Source of the DNA: Ochrobactrum sp. CGA5
Lineage (GTDB): Bacteria > Pseudomonadota > Alphaproteobacteria > Rhizobiales > Rhizobiaceae
Direction of reading: 5' to 3'
Length of the DNA stretch: 64,000 nt
NCBI RefSeq assembly: GCF_006345815.1
Contig: NZ_VCIG01000005.1
Coordinates: 619,934-683,933 of the forward strand
Shown here: in pieces, positions 47,891-60,800 of the stretch
Layout of the letters: every line of letters begins with the position of its first letter
Numbering within the stretch: the first letter of the stretch is position 1
The notes under the pieces: generated by a model
What the model was told of the DNA's origin: nothing
The model's input: only the letters and a program-made list of their open reading frames with translations
Database searches by the model: none
Position numbers and translations under genes: made by a program

Positions 47891-48676
47891 TCACCGCATT
47901 CCCCAACCATGACTTACTGTGATCGACTGTCCCGTAAGAGCCAGCGATGGAAAAGATGCTAGGTACGATACCATATCGGCAATATCCGAAGCGGAAGTGA
48001 ATTCTCCGTCCACGGTCTCAGCGAGCATAATGTTTTTGACGACATCTTCTTCGCTTATGCCGAGTTCGCGAGCCTGTTCGGGAATCTGTTTTCTGACGAG
48101 AGGAGTTTCCACAAAGCCAGGACAAACGACATTCGCTCTCACATTATGGGCCGCCGCTTCCTTCGCAACCACTTTCGCAAGTCCTATAAGTCCATGTTTG
48201 GCTGCCACATAAGGCGCCTTGAGTTTTGAAGCCTCATGTGAGTGGACGGAGCCTATGTAGATAATGGAGCCACCTTTTTCCTTATTATACATATGACGCA
48301 ATGCGGAACGCGTCGTAAGGAATGCGCCATTGAGGTGAATGGCCATCATTCGCTGCCAATTGTCAAAACTATATTGGTCGACAGGATCGACAATCTGTAT
48401 ACCTGCATTGGAAACAAGCGTATTATACGTGCCGAAGTGCTCCACCAACCGTTTGGTACCGGTTTCGACGTCGGCCTCGCTTGTCACATCCATCTCAATG
48501 GCAATGGCTTTGCCCCCTGCCTCGACAATTTCGGCCACCACCGTCTGTGCTGTAGCCATATGAATGTCCGCCACACCGACATTTGCGCCCTGTCGCGCCA
48601 GTGTAAGCGCAATCTCACGACCCAAGCCGCTGCCGGCGCCCGTCACAAGGGCAGTTCTTGATTCTAGCGTGGACAT
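47891..48676 (-). CDS. SDR dehydrogenase, 3-hydroxybutyrate dehydrogenase-like
   Basis: A 261-residue NAD-dependent short-chain dehydrogenase. The cofactor motif TGAGSGLG is at 12-19, NAG at 90-92, and the catalytic residues are Ser143, Tyr156 and Lys160. Its closest pattern is 3-hydroxybutyrate dehydrogenase (TIGR01963-like: [20 protein letters not shown] and [17 protein letters not shown] at the end). It would interconvert 3-hydroxybutyrate and acetoacetate, which fits the acetoacetate decarboxylase gene that overlaps it by 13 bases. Substrate inferred. Confidence 0.88.
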   Translation of the reverse strand: MSTLESRTALVTGAGSGLGREIALTLARQGANVGVADIHMATAQTVVAEIVEAGGKAIAIEMDVTSEADVETGTKRLVEHFGTYNTLVSNAGIQIVDPVDQYSFDNWQRMMAIHLNGAFLTTRSALRHMYNKEKGGSIIYIGSVHSHEASKLKAPYVAAKHGLIGLAKVVAKEAAAHNVRANVVCPGFVETPLVRKQIPEQARELGISEEDVVKNIMLAETVDGEFTSASDIADMVSYLASFPSLALTGQSITVSHGWGMR

Positions 48677-49440
48677 TTCTCTACTTCCATGTCTTTGGAT
48701 ACAAGATAATCATGAACAACCTTTCCCATCCCGAGTGTAAGATCAGCAATGATATGGCGGGCTGATATCACCTCAAGGACAGGTAGATCGCTAACGCGTG
48801 CAAGGGCATGGCCAAACAACTGCAGCCCCGCAGGACCAGTCCACGCCTCACGAACTGCTACATCCTCGCACCGATATTCAACAAGCTCGATGATCCGTGG
48901 CGTAGCGTCGACATGGGGAATAATCTTAAGAAGAAAGTTCGGAGCCTCGAGAATGCTTCTTGCAGCTTCCGTATCCATTTCCTCATACTTGAACCCCATA
49001 CTTCCGGTCGCCACCGCGACTGCTCCATAGTGAAGCGTCCCTACGAGAGCATCGCCGTCAATCTTGAGTTCTGGACAACCGTATTTTTTTGGGAACCCCC
49101 AGATTTCACGACCAGCAGCGATTGCAGCATGTCCATCAAGATACATTGAGTGAACGAAATTCCCCTTCCGCCCACCAAGTGTAACCGGAATGACCTGGCC
49201 CGCTTCAGTGTAATCACCGAAGCCTGTAGAATCGGGCATCTTGATAAATTCGAAATGAACAAGAGGATCAGCGCTATCGACTTCAAGTGGCTCTGGGACC
49301 ACACGGCGGAGGCTGTCAGCATCCGTTCTATACGTCACAACCAAATATTCGCGCTGCTTGAACCTGAAAGGGCCACGGTGAAAGGATGGGCTCGTCAGTG
49401 GCATTGCATAGCCATCACGAACGACTTCTTCGAAATTCAT
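48664..49440 (-). CDS. adc: Acetoacetate decarboxylase
   Basis: Converts acetoacetate to acetone and CO2 through a lysine Schiff base. The 258-residue protein has the active-site block [11 protein letters not shown], where Lys118 is the likely Schiff-base lysine and Lys119 the residue that lowers its pKa, plus Glu79 in YTEAGQ and Arg30 near the N-terminus. The length matches the family. AGGTG lies upstream of the ATG. First gene of the operon, overlapping the SDR gene by 13 bases. Confidence 0.9.
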   Translation of the reverse strand: MNFEEVVRDGYAMPLTSPSFHRGPFRFKQREYLVVTYRTDADSLRRVVPEPLEVDSADPLVHFEFIKMPDSTGFGDYTEAGQVIPVTLGGRKGNFVHSMYLDGHAAIAAGREIWGFPKKYGCPELKIDGDALVGTLHYGAVAVATGSMGFKYEEMDTEAARSILEAPNFLLKIIPHVDATPRIIELVEYRCEDVAVREAWTGPAGLQLFGHALARVSDLPVLEVISARHIIADLTLGMGKVVHDYLVSKDMEVEKCPR

Positions 49441-49889
49441 TTAAATCACCTGCACGTAACTCAACCATAAGAATAGATGGGCGCACTCATCAAAGAAAGT
49501 ATATACGCACTTCCTTTAAATAACATCTAACACATTACTAATAAATCATTCCCTTTAACGACATAAAATCAAAAGCAGGAAAGTATACAAACTTAAATAC
49601 TTATAGAAACGCAAAAATGCAACAATCAAATTTGTCTTTAAAGGCACCACCCCTCACCTGAAAATGGACTAAACCAGCACTCCGATGACGAAGCCAAGCT
49701 AGGGCACTCATGAAACATTACCAATCACAAAACGCTGATAGGGCACGAAATCACGTGCATTTTCTTGGATAGATCATGAATTGGAGCCCTGCAGCCCGGA
49801 CTTCGTTACATGCTACCGTTAAATTGGTCCACTCCAACTTGGTATTTACCGCTTATTGAGGTGCACCCCGAATTTGGACCACGGAGAGC
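49441..49889. other. Gene-free stretch upstream of the adc operon
   Basis: About 450 bases of AT-rich sequence up to the end of the second IS3 copy. It must contain the adc promoter. A loose pair of TTGGTCCA (49824-49831) and TGGACCA (49875-49881) is seen near the IS end, possibly a remnant of another mobile element. No gene visible. Confidence 0.5.
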
Positions 49890-49904
49890 TGGAATTTTCC
49901 GGGT

Positions 49905-50757
49905 TTAAGGCTCAAAGCGCGGGGATGCCGTTGAACCATTCATAAGCGCAATCGGCACCTTATTGCCAATTGCGCTATATGGCCGGAATTCGTTATAGTC
50001 TCTATGCCAATCCTCCATCTTAATGCGGGCGTCGTCAAGACTCATGAACCAATGGGCGTTTAGACACTAGGCTCTGAACTTGCCATTGAAGTTCTCGATA
50101 TAGCTGTTATCTGTCGGCTTGCCGGGTCGGGAGAAGTCGAGAACTACCCCCTTATGGTAAGCCTACAGACCCAAGTCACAAGAGATAAATTCGCTGCCAT
50201 TATCCACACGAATAACTGCAGGATAACCGATCTGATGACATATCCGTTCCAGAGTCTGTACTACATCCTCACCACGATAACCGAAGCGGGCATCAACTGC
50301 TGGCGAGAAGCGTGAGAATGTATCAACCACCGTCAGAATGCGGATCTTCCGTCCAGTCGCCAATTGATCATGGACAAAATCCATTGCCCAGACATGGTTG
50401 GAATGGGTCGCATCTGTGCGATCAGCGCGAAGCTTCGCCTTCACACGTCGTTTGGGAACCTTGTTCCGCAGCTGAAGTCCCATCTCCTTGTAAAGACGAT
50501 AGATTCGCTTCGGATTAACGGGCCAGCCGTGACGCTTGAGAAGCACATGCACGCGCCGATACCCATAACGAACCCGTGTCTGACAGATGTCCTTGATCCT
50601 GAGCTTCAGTTCAGCCTGCTCGCCGCGCTTTGACTTGTAGACATAAAGTGACCGGTCAATCTTGAGCACCGAACAGGCGCGTCGTACCGAGACTTTCCAA
50701 TCCGACTTAATAGTGTCGACAAGTGCTCGCCTGCGTGCAGGCTTCAGAGCTTTTTTG
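49905..50757 (-). pseudogene. IS3-family transposase OrfB with two in-frame stops
   Basis: Integrase-type transposase in the -1 frame after orfA: RRRALVDTIKSDWKVSVRRA, then GYRRVHVLLKRHGWPVN, NHVWAMDFVHDQL and VIRVDNGSEFIS. Stops TAG at 50163-50165 (replacing the tryptophan expected before AYHKG) and at 50067-50069 (FRA-stop-CLNAHWF) interrupt it, and the frame then reads to 49905. The catalytic Asp residues are kept, but the final part with the Glu is cut off. Confidence 0.85.
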
Positions 50758-51010
50758 CCAAAACATCCTGAAGCATGGCCTTGTCCAGAGACAGATCGGC
50801 AACGATCCGCTTCAGCTTGGGATTCTTCTCCTCGAGTTGCCGTAACCGCTTCATCTCGGATGGCATCAGACCCGCATATTTCTTGCGCCAGTTATAAAAC
50901 GTGGCGTCTGAAATACCTGCTTTGCGACAAACCTCACCAATTGGCGTGCCATCCTCTGCCTGCTTCAAAACGAATGCGATCTGCGCTTCCGAAAACTTCG
51001 ATGCTTTCAC
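50744..51010 (-). CDS. IS3-family transposase OrfA (IS407-like)
   Basis: An 88-residue helix-turn-helix protein, MKASKFSEAQIAFVLKQAED at the start and GEVCRKAGISDATFYNWRKK as recognition part, ending with a coiled region. Intact. An AAAAAAG run near its end could drive frameshifting into OrfB. Confidence 0.9.
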   Translation of the reverse strand: MKASKFSEAQIAFVLKQAEDGTPIGEVCRKAGISDATFYNWRKKYAGLMPSEMKRLRQLEEKNPKLKRIVADLSLDKAMLQDVLAKKL

Positions 51011-51079
51011 GGAAATCTCCTTCTCCCCAATAAGGGATCATAAGCGGAAAAATTCCAGTTCTGAATGGCCTAATTTAAC

Positions 51080-51656
51080 GGGAGCACGTCAGGGCGGATG
51101 CGGCCCCCATGCTCCTCGTTCTTTGAGGCTTTGGCGCAAGCTGTCGCTGTCGTAAACGCGATCTGTCAATAGTATCTGCCCAGACCCGAGCGTCTCAAAC
51201 ATATCGGCTGCCGAACGTCCATCATGTGCTTGTCCGGCAGTCAGTTTCAGTCGAATTGGGCGACCATCAGCATCGACAAGCGCATGGATTTTGGTCGTCA
51301 TCCCACCGCGCGAGCGACCCATGCAACCGGATCGTTCGTCTTCTTTGACCGTTGGCCGCATGTTGATGGACGCGGATTGACGAGGAGTCGATCATCTGGA
51401 TATCGCGTTGAGAATGCGCGCCCAGTGCCCCGCATGACACCATCTGTTGAAGCAATTTACACAGGTCGTATAAGGACCATATCGAGCTGGAATGTCTGCC
51501 CATGGCGCACCTGTTATCAGCCGCCAGAATATACTGTTCAGAACACGTCGATCGTCAACCCGAGCCTTACCACGCACTTTGGTCGGAAGAAGCGGTTCAA
51601 TCACCGACCATTCGAAATCTGTTCAATCAAAACGCGCCATCACTGCCCCCATGTCG
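51080..51656 (-). mobile_element. IS5-family transposase remnant, second copy
   Basis: Minus-strand pieces in three frames: VDDRRVLNSIFWRLITGAPW with DIPARYGPYTTCVNCFNRW, then MIDSSSIRVHQHAANG, then GCMGRSRGGMTTKIHALVDA and LLTDRVYDSDSLRQSLKERG. These are consecutive parts of an IS5-family DDE transposase with frameshifts, ending abruptly near the IS3 copy at 51057. It differs in sequence from the remnant at 46300. Confidence 0.8.
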
Positions 51657-51773
51657 ATGGAGACAGTGGATCACAAACCATTCAATCCCAAAACTATTTT
51701 ATGGGTATGTGACCTAGAGCAGATGTCGAAACGTATGAAACGATTTTCAAGATGCGTGTTACAATAGACTGTT

Positions 51774-51808
51774 AAAGCGCCGATCTGTTTCAATCAGATC
51801 GGCGCTTT
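51774..51808. terminator. Hairpin downstream of the autotransporter gene
   Basis: AAAGCGCCGATCTG at 51774-51787 pairs fully with the complement at 51795-51808 around a seven-base loop. The T run is weak on the minus strand, but position and stem suit a terminator. Confidence 0.7.
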
Positions 51809-51812
51809 AGTA

Positions 51813-54800
51813 TTACCATTTCATCCTGAAGCCGGCAGATCCTTTAAGGACATAGCTGTCAGCGAAGTGGTTGAGAGAGGTATTAATGGAACCTTCGCCG
51901 TAGATAGAATATTTCTGGCCTGCCCACATATAGGTGCCACCGGCCCCAATCCCGCCCCAGGTCCTGTCATTGTCGGTACTGAAATCTACACCTGAGACAT
52001 TGATGCGGGTACCGCCGAGGAACTCTTGATAGAGATTAGCAATACCGTAGACCGAAGTATTGACCATACGCCCATCGTCTCCCATCCATGAGCGGTTGTA
52101 GTTTGCGGCCAAGCCGATCCGTCCGATAAGACTGCTTCCATCTTCAAGACCAACTTTCGCATCGAATGCATCATGATAGCTGTTGAAGTCGATGGAAGAC
52201 CAGGACAGTTGCGCCTGCGGAGTTAAGGTCCAGTTCTCGTCGACCGCTATACGCTGTCCACCTTCGACGCTCATTGCGAAGCCGAATGCGTTTCGACCTG
52301 TTGCAAGGCCTGTATTGGCGGTACGGGAATTCAAATCACTGGAGAACCATGTGGCCTGAGTTTGGGCATCGACATAGAAACCGTTATCACCATACCAGGT
52401 CAACGTTCCGCCGAGTGCGTAACCATTTGTGTTAATGTAGCCATCACCTTGAACGGAGGAAACATCGCCCCGTGCGGTTCCATACTGCCCGGTGAAGCTG
52501 CCGATCAGCATGCCATTGTCGTCTTCGTAGAATTTCCCGTCGACACCTGCCTGAAGGAGATAAGTATTGACGTCCTGTTGGGTTCTTCCTGTTGTGGTCG
52601 AAGGCTGGAAGCTGTTATGCGCGCCCTCGATACGGCCCCATATTGCCTGCGGGGTCATCTGGGTAGGATTGGCTACAACCCGATCACCTCTTTTGTTGTT
52701 ATCGACTTCGCTCCAGTAGCGGTCGCCGACACGTTGCTGCAAGGTTGGCAAACGGTTGAGCGCCTGCAACGTCTGGACATAGGCTTCATATACGGGAACG
52801 CCCGGATTGTAGAGCGGAGTAGGATCAGGATTAGGGCCTGACCCATCCTTCAGGGCGCTGCGCAGATACCAATCGCCATCGTTTGGCGTAGTGACGCCAT
52901 TCTTCTGCAAGGTGTATGCATAAGCGCCGCCAATCACAGCCTGCTGGCCGTCTTTCGTGACGAAATCGCCTTGCAGGTTGAAGGTGCCGTTTGACTGGCC
53001 GCTGACATTGACGACCTGGATGCCATTGGTTGTCTGAGCTCCAAGTCCGCCGCGGTTGACAACTTGAAGAGTGGTCGTACCGGATGTGTCACCCTTGACA
53101 TTGAGGCGATCGGTTTTGGACGTATCATCCCCCAGCACTGTATTGATAACCACGGTGCCGTTGGAACCGGTGAAGTTGCCGGCGACATTCAAAGTTGTAC
53201 CTGCCGTCATGTCACTGAGATTGACAGTACCAGCATTATCAAGGGAAGCCACGGTGGTGTCGTAGCCGCCTATATCGAGGGTACCATTGCGAGCGACAGT
53301 ATAAGCAGATGCGGAGCTGAGCGCACCTTGGCTTCCCTGCGTCAGAGTTCCCTGATTGACAGTCGTTGCGCCAGTATACTGATTACTGCCGGTAAGGGTC
53401 AGGTCAGCTGCGCCGGATTTGACGAAGCTTCCCGTGCCGGACATTGTCCCGCCATAAGTTGAATCCGCGACTTCGTTAACCGTGAAGGTTCCCGCTCCAA
53501 TATTGATTGCACCTGTGCCGGAAAGCACTCCAACAGTGTTGTTTGTCGCCCCAAAGTCGACATTGCCATTGGCCCCCACGGTGAGAGATCCAGTGCCAAA
53601 TGCATTGTCGCTACCCGCCTTCAACGTACCATTATTAACGGTCGTACCACCGCTAAACGTGTTGTTGCCGCTCAAAGTCAAGGTATTTGCGCCGTTCTGG
53701 ACGACTTGACCACCACCGGAAATATTGCCCGAAAATGCGGTGTCGCTGCCGGCAGCTTGGTTGAACGCAAGCGTCCCCTCTCCGTTGGCATCGCGGACAA
53801 CTGTGACATCCCCCTTAATGCTGCCCGACGTCGTGCCATCACCAAGCTGGAGAGTGCCGTCACTAACCGTCGTGCCGCCAGTATAAGCGTTCTGTCCGGT
53901 AAGAATAAGCGTGCCAGAATCGGTCTTATTGAGACCTTGTGAGCCTGTCAGTGTAGACCCAATGGTTGCGGTCATTGTCGCGCCATCGGCTGTTCCGTCA
54001 CCGACGCGAATGATTGGAACGCCCGTTGTGCTGGAGAGATTGACACTCCCGCCATTGAGAACATAACCATCAGTAGCGAACTGCATGCCGGCTGCGTTTA
54101 TCTGTCCGGCACTGTCATCGACAGTCACATTGCCTTTTTCACCACCAAACACTGCAAACTCACCCTGATCGAAAGCAGCAAGGACGCGCGCCTGATCGTC
54201 GGTCCAATTCTGGTTGTCCGCTTTCCAGACCCCACTGCCACCGGTGATTTTGTTGTTGTCCAGATCATCCTGCGTGTATCCGCCGTCCCAAAATTTGACT
54301 ACGGCGCCATAGGTGTTCACAACATTGACCTGATTATCATAGCTGGTCTGGATGGACATGCGGTCTTTGGCCTGGTCTCCACCTGGAACCGTGCCGAACT
54401 GCAAACCATTGTCTGTCAAAAGGCCATTGTAGTTGGCCAATCTGTAAACACCCGGACCGAACCCACCTGCATCAGTAATGTTAAGCGTACCAGCCAGAGT
54501 CAGGTTGCCGTTCACCTGGAAAGCAGGTGTTTTCGTGGCGCTGCCCCATTGGACACTGGTCGTGCTATTGGAAGCAAGGGTCAAGTCACCTCCGATTGTC
54601 AGCGTCTGACCGCCTTGACCGTAGAGCGTACCGCTTCCCACGCTGACATTACCGTCGATAGTGCCTGCACCGCCGATTGCCGCAGTGCCGCTGGCAAGAT
54701 TCACGTTGCCACCCAGCTCGCCATTGACCTGTAGATAGCCGTTATTGATCGATGCGGTTCCCGTAGCGGCGCTAGCATCACCTGCAATGATCAGCTTGCC

Positions 54801-57800
54801 ACTGCCAGTCTTGGACCAAGCCGTGCTTCCGCTCATGCTGCCAGCCAGTGTCAAATCAGCATCGTTCTGGAACGCTGCATGATCATTATCCAAAACAACT
54901 GCGCGGTTCATGGTGAACTTTGCGGTATTTTGCAACGTGCCGTTGCCGATCGTCAAGGAACCGCTGTCGTCGCCCATATTGGCATCAGCCGACACTGCCA
55001 GCGTGCCACTGTCAATGGTGGTACCGCCGGTATAAGTGTTCGTGCCCGACAGGGTCAGCTTGTCACTGCCGGACTGTACGACGTTGCCAGCGCCACTGAT
55101 GGTCTTTGCGAAGACCGGATCGCCCGACATGTCGAAAACAAGCGTACCTTTATGGTCGGCATCAGCGCCAGTATTGACATCGCCACCAATTTTACCGGTG
55201 GCTTCGCCGTTGCCAAGCTGAAGCGTGCCACCTGTGATCGTCGTTCCGCCGCTGTAAGTGTTGTTTTTTGTAAGAACGAGGGTTCCTGCGCCGCTCTTGG
55301 TCAGACCGCCGGCACCAGAGATGGCACTGTCAATAACCATGGCATTGGTCGTGTCATCCGTCTGGATTGTGCCATTGCCTGCACCGAGCGCAATCGCGCG
55401 ACTGGTGGTGAAGCCCTGACTGTATTCGAGCGTCCCACCATTGATCGTCACCTGTCCAACAACATTACCCAGATTGCCTTCTGCGCCGACAGAAAGCGTA
55501 CCTGCCGAGATAAGAGTGCCGCCGCTATAGGTGTTAGTTGCAGTCAGAGTCGTTTTGCCGGTCCCGGTTTGCGCAAACTGGCCTGCGCCGGAGATCACAC
55601 CGTCGAAGCTGAATGTGCTGGTTTTGTCGATAGCAAATGTTGCCTTGTCTGCCCCTGCAGCATCAACGGACACTCCGTCAGCCGTGGTGATCGTCCCTCC
55701 GTCACCAAGTGCAAGTGTTCCCTGTAGAACATCTGTCCCGCCGGTGTAAGTATTCGTTCCTTTCAGAACCAAAGTACCATAATCTGTCTTCTGCAAACCT
55801 TGTGTACCGGCGAGCGGTGCGCTTATCGTAGCGGTGTAAGGGGTTACCTTACCATCTTCATCAGTTGCCGTTCCCACCCGGATGATCGGCTTGTCCGTAG
55901 ACGAGCCCGCTTGATCCTGGAAAAGCGTCAAGGGATTGGTACCGGACAGGACATATCCATCAGCATTGAACTGCATACCCAACGCAATAACGCCCGTGCC
56001 CATCGTTACTGTCGCCGACGGCCCGTCAAAAATAGCGAACTCAGAATTCTTCCAGCTGCCTGTAACGCCCGTCTCCGGATCCTTCCAGCTCGTTTGATTA
56101 GTCAGATTCCATTCACCGTTGCCGCCGTTCCAAGTATTCAACTTGGCGCCAGCTGCGTTCATGATGTTGATCTGCTTGTTTGCATCGTCATAAATCACAT
56201 AGGCATCCGATGACGATCCGCCCGGAACGGTACCTATTGTCAGTGCCGGACCGGTCTTGGTGAGTGTGTCGTGGTAGTCGAAGAGATGATAGACGCCCGG
56301 ACCAAAACCGCCGAAATCCGCTATATTGACCGTGCTCCCTTTCAAGCTGAGAGCACCCTTGACATCAAAGAGTCCATTTTCGTTAGGCTTACCGTAGGAA
56401 ACATTTATTGTGCTACCGGACTGCATCGTCAGGCCGCTACTAAAGGTCAATGTCTTGCCGTCCTGGCCGATCAGCGCTCCCGAAATCGTGGTTGCACCGC
56501 CGATTGTGCCGTCACCGGAAAGTTCACCTTCCGCTGCAACATTGACTGTAGACTGATCGCTCCCCAGCGTACCATTGACATAGAGAGTTCCCGTATTGAC
56601 ATTCGTGGTTCCAGCAAAGCCGCTGCTGTCACCAGTCATGGTCACTGACCCCTTGGATATGTCGGGGTCATCGCTAGGCCCGAGAATGTTGAGCACGCCA
56701 TTACCGCTGAGAACATCGTCGAAACTGATGTTGGTGCCTTTAACTGCGTCGAAGGTGAACGTACCGTTATTGGTCACGGCACCTTTGATGCTGCCATTTG
56801 TCGTGCCATCGCCAACCTGTAGCGTTCCGCCGCTATCGATAGTTGCTCCCCCTGCGAGGTCCACTGATCCGGTCAGCGTTGTCTTGCCTACACCAGCCTG
56901 CTCCAATTTACCGCTGCCTTCGAGACTGCCTGCATATACAAGCGTGTCTCGGTGAAAGACCACTGTGCCATCATTCTTGATATCGCCGGCAATGCTGCCG
57001 TGCTTACCATCTGCACCGCCAATCTGCAGTGTGCCCTGACTAACGACTGTCTCCCCGCTATATGTATTGCCGTCGCCGGAAAGGGTGAGCTTTCCTTCAC
57101 CAATTTTGGTCAACTTGCCAGCACCGGTAATGTCACCGCTCAATTCCGGGCTATTGAGCAAGGTGTCGATGATCCCGCCAGTGCCTTGAAGCGTAACGTT
57201 GCGGTCCGAAGTGAAACTTCCCGTAGTCTGAAGTTCGCCGCCGTTGAAGGTAAGTGAGCCCGAGGAATCCCCCAAATTGCCGTCACTGCCGACGGAAAGC
57301 ACACCGCCATTGAAAGTGGTGCCGCCCTTATAGGTGTTTGCGCCCTCAAGCACGAGGACACCCTCACCGGACTTTGTCAGTCCGCCATCACCACTGATCA
57401 CACCAGTGATATGGGAAGTTCTATCATCGGCCTGGAACGTCGCGCTGCCACTCAGCGTGAAGGCGCGATCCATCGTGACATCGCTTGTGAGCTCCAGTGT
57501 CGTACCGTCAGCCATGGTGACGGAGCCAGTCGCCGCACCGAGATTTGAGTCCTTTTCGATTTGCAAACTACCGGCAGCGATCGTCGTACCGTCGCTATAC
57601 GTGTTCGTCCCGGACAGGATCAGCTTGCCGCTACCGGTCTTGGTGAGGCCGCCATCACCCGAAATAACACCTGCAATCGTATCCGTATTCGCTCCGGTAT
57701 CGACAGTACCTCCCGTATCCAAAGCAATAGCATGGCTGAAAGCAAAAGAGTCGGTCAGTTGCAGGATTGAGTTATTGGCAATAGTCAGATCACCACTGCC

Positions 57801-60800
57801 GAGATTTTCGTCCTTACTGATTGCAAGCGTACCTGCGGTGATCGAAGTGCCGCCACTATAGGTATTCGTACCCGATAGGGTGATTGTGCTGTTCGTGCCG
57901 GACTGAACAACCGATCCGGTTCCAGAAATGACTCCACTGAAGTCATGGTTGGTATTGCTGGCAAATTCCAGCGTGCCTTTATTGGCCACATTGCCCGTGA
58001 TCCAGCCGGCTCCACCCAGACGGAGAGTGCCTCCTTCGATAGACGTTCCGCCTTTGTAGGCATTTGCGCTGTTGGTCAGGACAAGCGTTCCAGTCCCCAG
58101 CTTTGTCAGCCCACCGTCTCCAGAAAGACTACCACTTAGCGTAGCGGTGTAGCTCTGAGTATCGATGGTCCCACCCGCCTCGTTGATTGTCATCGTTCGC
58201 GCGGTTGCGAGAGTGGCCCCCAGTTGCAGCGTTCCGCCGTCGAAGGTAAGAGCACCGGTGCTCTTGCCCAGATTGTCATCGGCATTGACCTGAATAACGC
58301 CACCTTCGAGGAAGGTACCGCCGTCATAGGTGTTGGTTCCGGAGAGAACGAGCGTACCAGCACCCGTCTTGTGCAACTCGCCACCGCTGATGACACCACT
58401 CAGTGTGCTGGTATCTTTCACTGTGTCGATGATGGAACCGGTCGTTCCAAGCGTGATGTTTCTGTCGCTCGTAACCGCATCGCTGAACTGAAGTTCGGCA
58501 CCTGCTCCTATCACAACAGCCACGCCACTTTTGCCGAGATTTCCATCCTTGGAAATCTGGAGAATGCCCGACTTAATGTCCGTTCCACCCTCATAAGTGT
58601 TGGTTCCACCCAGGACCAGAGTACCCGTTCCGCTCTTGTTCAGAGCGCCAGTTCCACTCAGCACTCCGTCGAGCGTATTGACGCCGTCATCGACAACATC
58701 AATCGTGCTGTTGTTATCGGTGAGATGGATATTTCGCGCTGTCGTAAAGTCTCCGTCCAAAAGCAAGGTAGCATTACCAATGATGATGCTGCCTGGATTT
58801 ACAGTTGCGCCGAAATTCGCATCCGCCTTAACCGCCAGTACACCGCCATCAATTTCGGTGTCGCCAGTATAGGTATTGGTTCCCGTAAGGAGAAGCGTAC
58901 CACCGCCTGTCTTGGTCAGTTTGCTTCCATCGATCACGCCTGAAATCGTATTGCTTCCGTCTGCGCCCACATCAATTGTGGCACCAGTGCCGCCAAGCGT
59001 CAGATCATGCGTCATGGTGAAATCATCACCAAACTTCAACGTTGCAGCATTGACGTAGAGGTGACTATCAGGATTGCCCAGATTGCTGTTGTCACTGATT
59101 TGCAAGGTACCTGCATTTACATGCAAATTACCGGTGAATGTGTTGTCTCCACCCAGAATGAGCGTTCCGGTACCCGTTTTGTTGAATTGCCCAGTGCCGC
59201 CAATGACGCCAGTAATCGTATCGGTGTATGTGCCCGTATTAATGGTGCCGCCGTTCGCTCCAATCGTGTAGCCGCGTGTCGATGACAAATCGGCAGAAAA
59301 CTGAAGCGTTCCGCCATTGATAGTCACACTGCCTGCAGCATCACCCAATTTACTGTCAGCAGACACGATCAGGCTACCGCCCAGGATATCCGTACCGCCG
59401 CTATAGGTGTTAGTGCCACTGAGGGTCGTAGACCCGCTGCCGCGCTGCACAAGCTTTCCGCGCCCGCTGATCGAATTGCTCAATGTGAAGGCGTCGGTGT
59501 GATCGACTGCCAGAGTGACAGCATACTTCTCACCCGTCTTTCCGAGCACAATGTTGCCGTCAACACTGCCGGTCGCCCCCCCATTTCCAAGTTGAAGCGT
59601 TCCGGCCTGAACAGTTGTCGTGCCTGTATAAGTATTCGTTCCCGCAAGTATCAATGTACCCAGATCGGTCTTTTCCATGCCCTTCGTGCCTGAAAGAACC
59701 GAGCTGATGGTAGCGGTGGTGTTGGGTGTCGTAGCGCTGCCCACGCGTATGATGGGCGCGGCCTCCGAGCTGCTAACAAGGGTCAGTCCATCCCCCGTGA
59801 CTGTATAGCCGGTGGTTTCAAACTGCATACCGAGCGTGCTGATTGCGCCATCTGTTGCATCAACGGTAACCGTGCCACCTGTATCACCGGCAAAAATCGC
59901 GAAGCGAGCGCTGTTCCATCCGCCATGGAGGCCACCGTTGTTACCTGTCCAGTTCGTGGTCGTTGCGCTCCAGGTGCCGCTACCGCCGGTCAGATCAGTG
60001 CTCTCGCTGACAACAGAACCATCCCAGTATGTAAGGCTCATCCCCTGAGCGTTCGTAATGTAGACATCGTTGCCGCTCGTGTTGAAGCTGATGTCGATGG
60101 CTTGAACACCGTCAGGCAAGGTGCCCGCAGTCAAGCCGCTGGCACCAGAAATCGTGCCGCTGGAATTGAACAATTTATACTGACCGGGACCGAACCCCCC
60201 AAGCGAAGCTATGTTCACGGTATTGCTGTTCAAAGTGAGATCACCATGAACAGAGAACAGCGAGCCCACATCAGCATCCGGTGCACCGTAGGACACGTTC
60301 ACCACGGCACCGGTAGCCAGCGTCAGGTTGCCTCCGAACGTGAGCGTATCGCCTTGCGTTCCTTCAAGCGCACCGCCGTTGCTGATCGTCGTATTGCCGC
60401 CAATGTAACCATCGCCACCAAGCCATGCACCGCTTGCCACAGTGACATTTCCAGAACCGGGCACATCGTCAACGGCGGCAAAACCGAGCGTACCGTCAAC
60501 AACAAGTCCGCCGGCGCTCACCGTCGTCGTACCTGCAAAAGTCGAACTGTCTCCACTCAGAACAAGATTGCCGGCCCCCTTCTTTTCCAGTGAACCGCTG
60601 CCGCTGAGGACCTTTGTGAAATCAATGTCGTTGCTGCGATTGAAAACCAATGCGCCGCTGTTGGCTATATCGCTGTCAATTGAACCGGTTGCGCCGCCAG
60701 CGCCAATCTCAAGCGTACCGGCGGTAATCGTCGTTGTGCCTGTGTAATCACTATCGCCAGTAAGTGTCAGCTTCCCCGCACCGCGCTTTTCGAATGTACC

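Larger units (their letters stand above)
49890..51057 (-). mobile_element. IS3-family insertion sequence, copy 2 (decayed)
   Basis: About 1.17 kb with TG...CA ends and inverted repeats: TGGAATTTTCCG at 49890 and its near-complement ending at 51057. It contains orfA and a damaged orfB, both on the minus strand. The orfA sequence (MKASKFSEAQIAFVLKQAED) is of the IS407-like group and unrelated to the first IS3 copy. No target duplication is evident. Confidence 0.8.
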
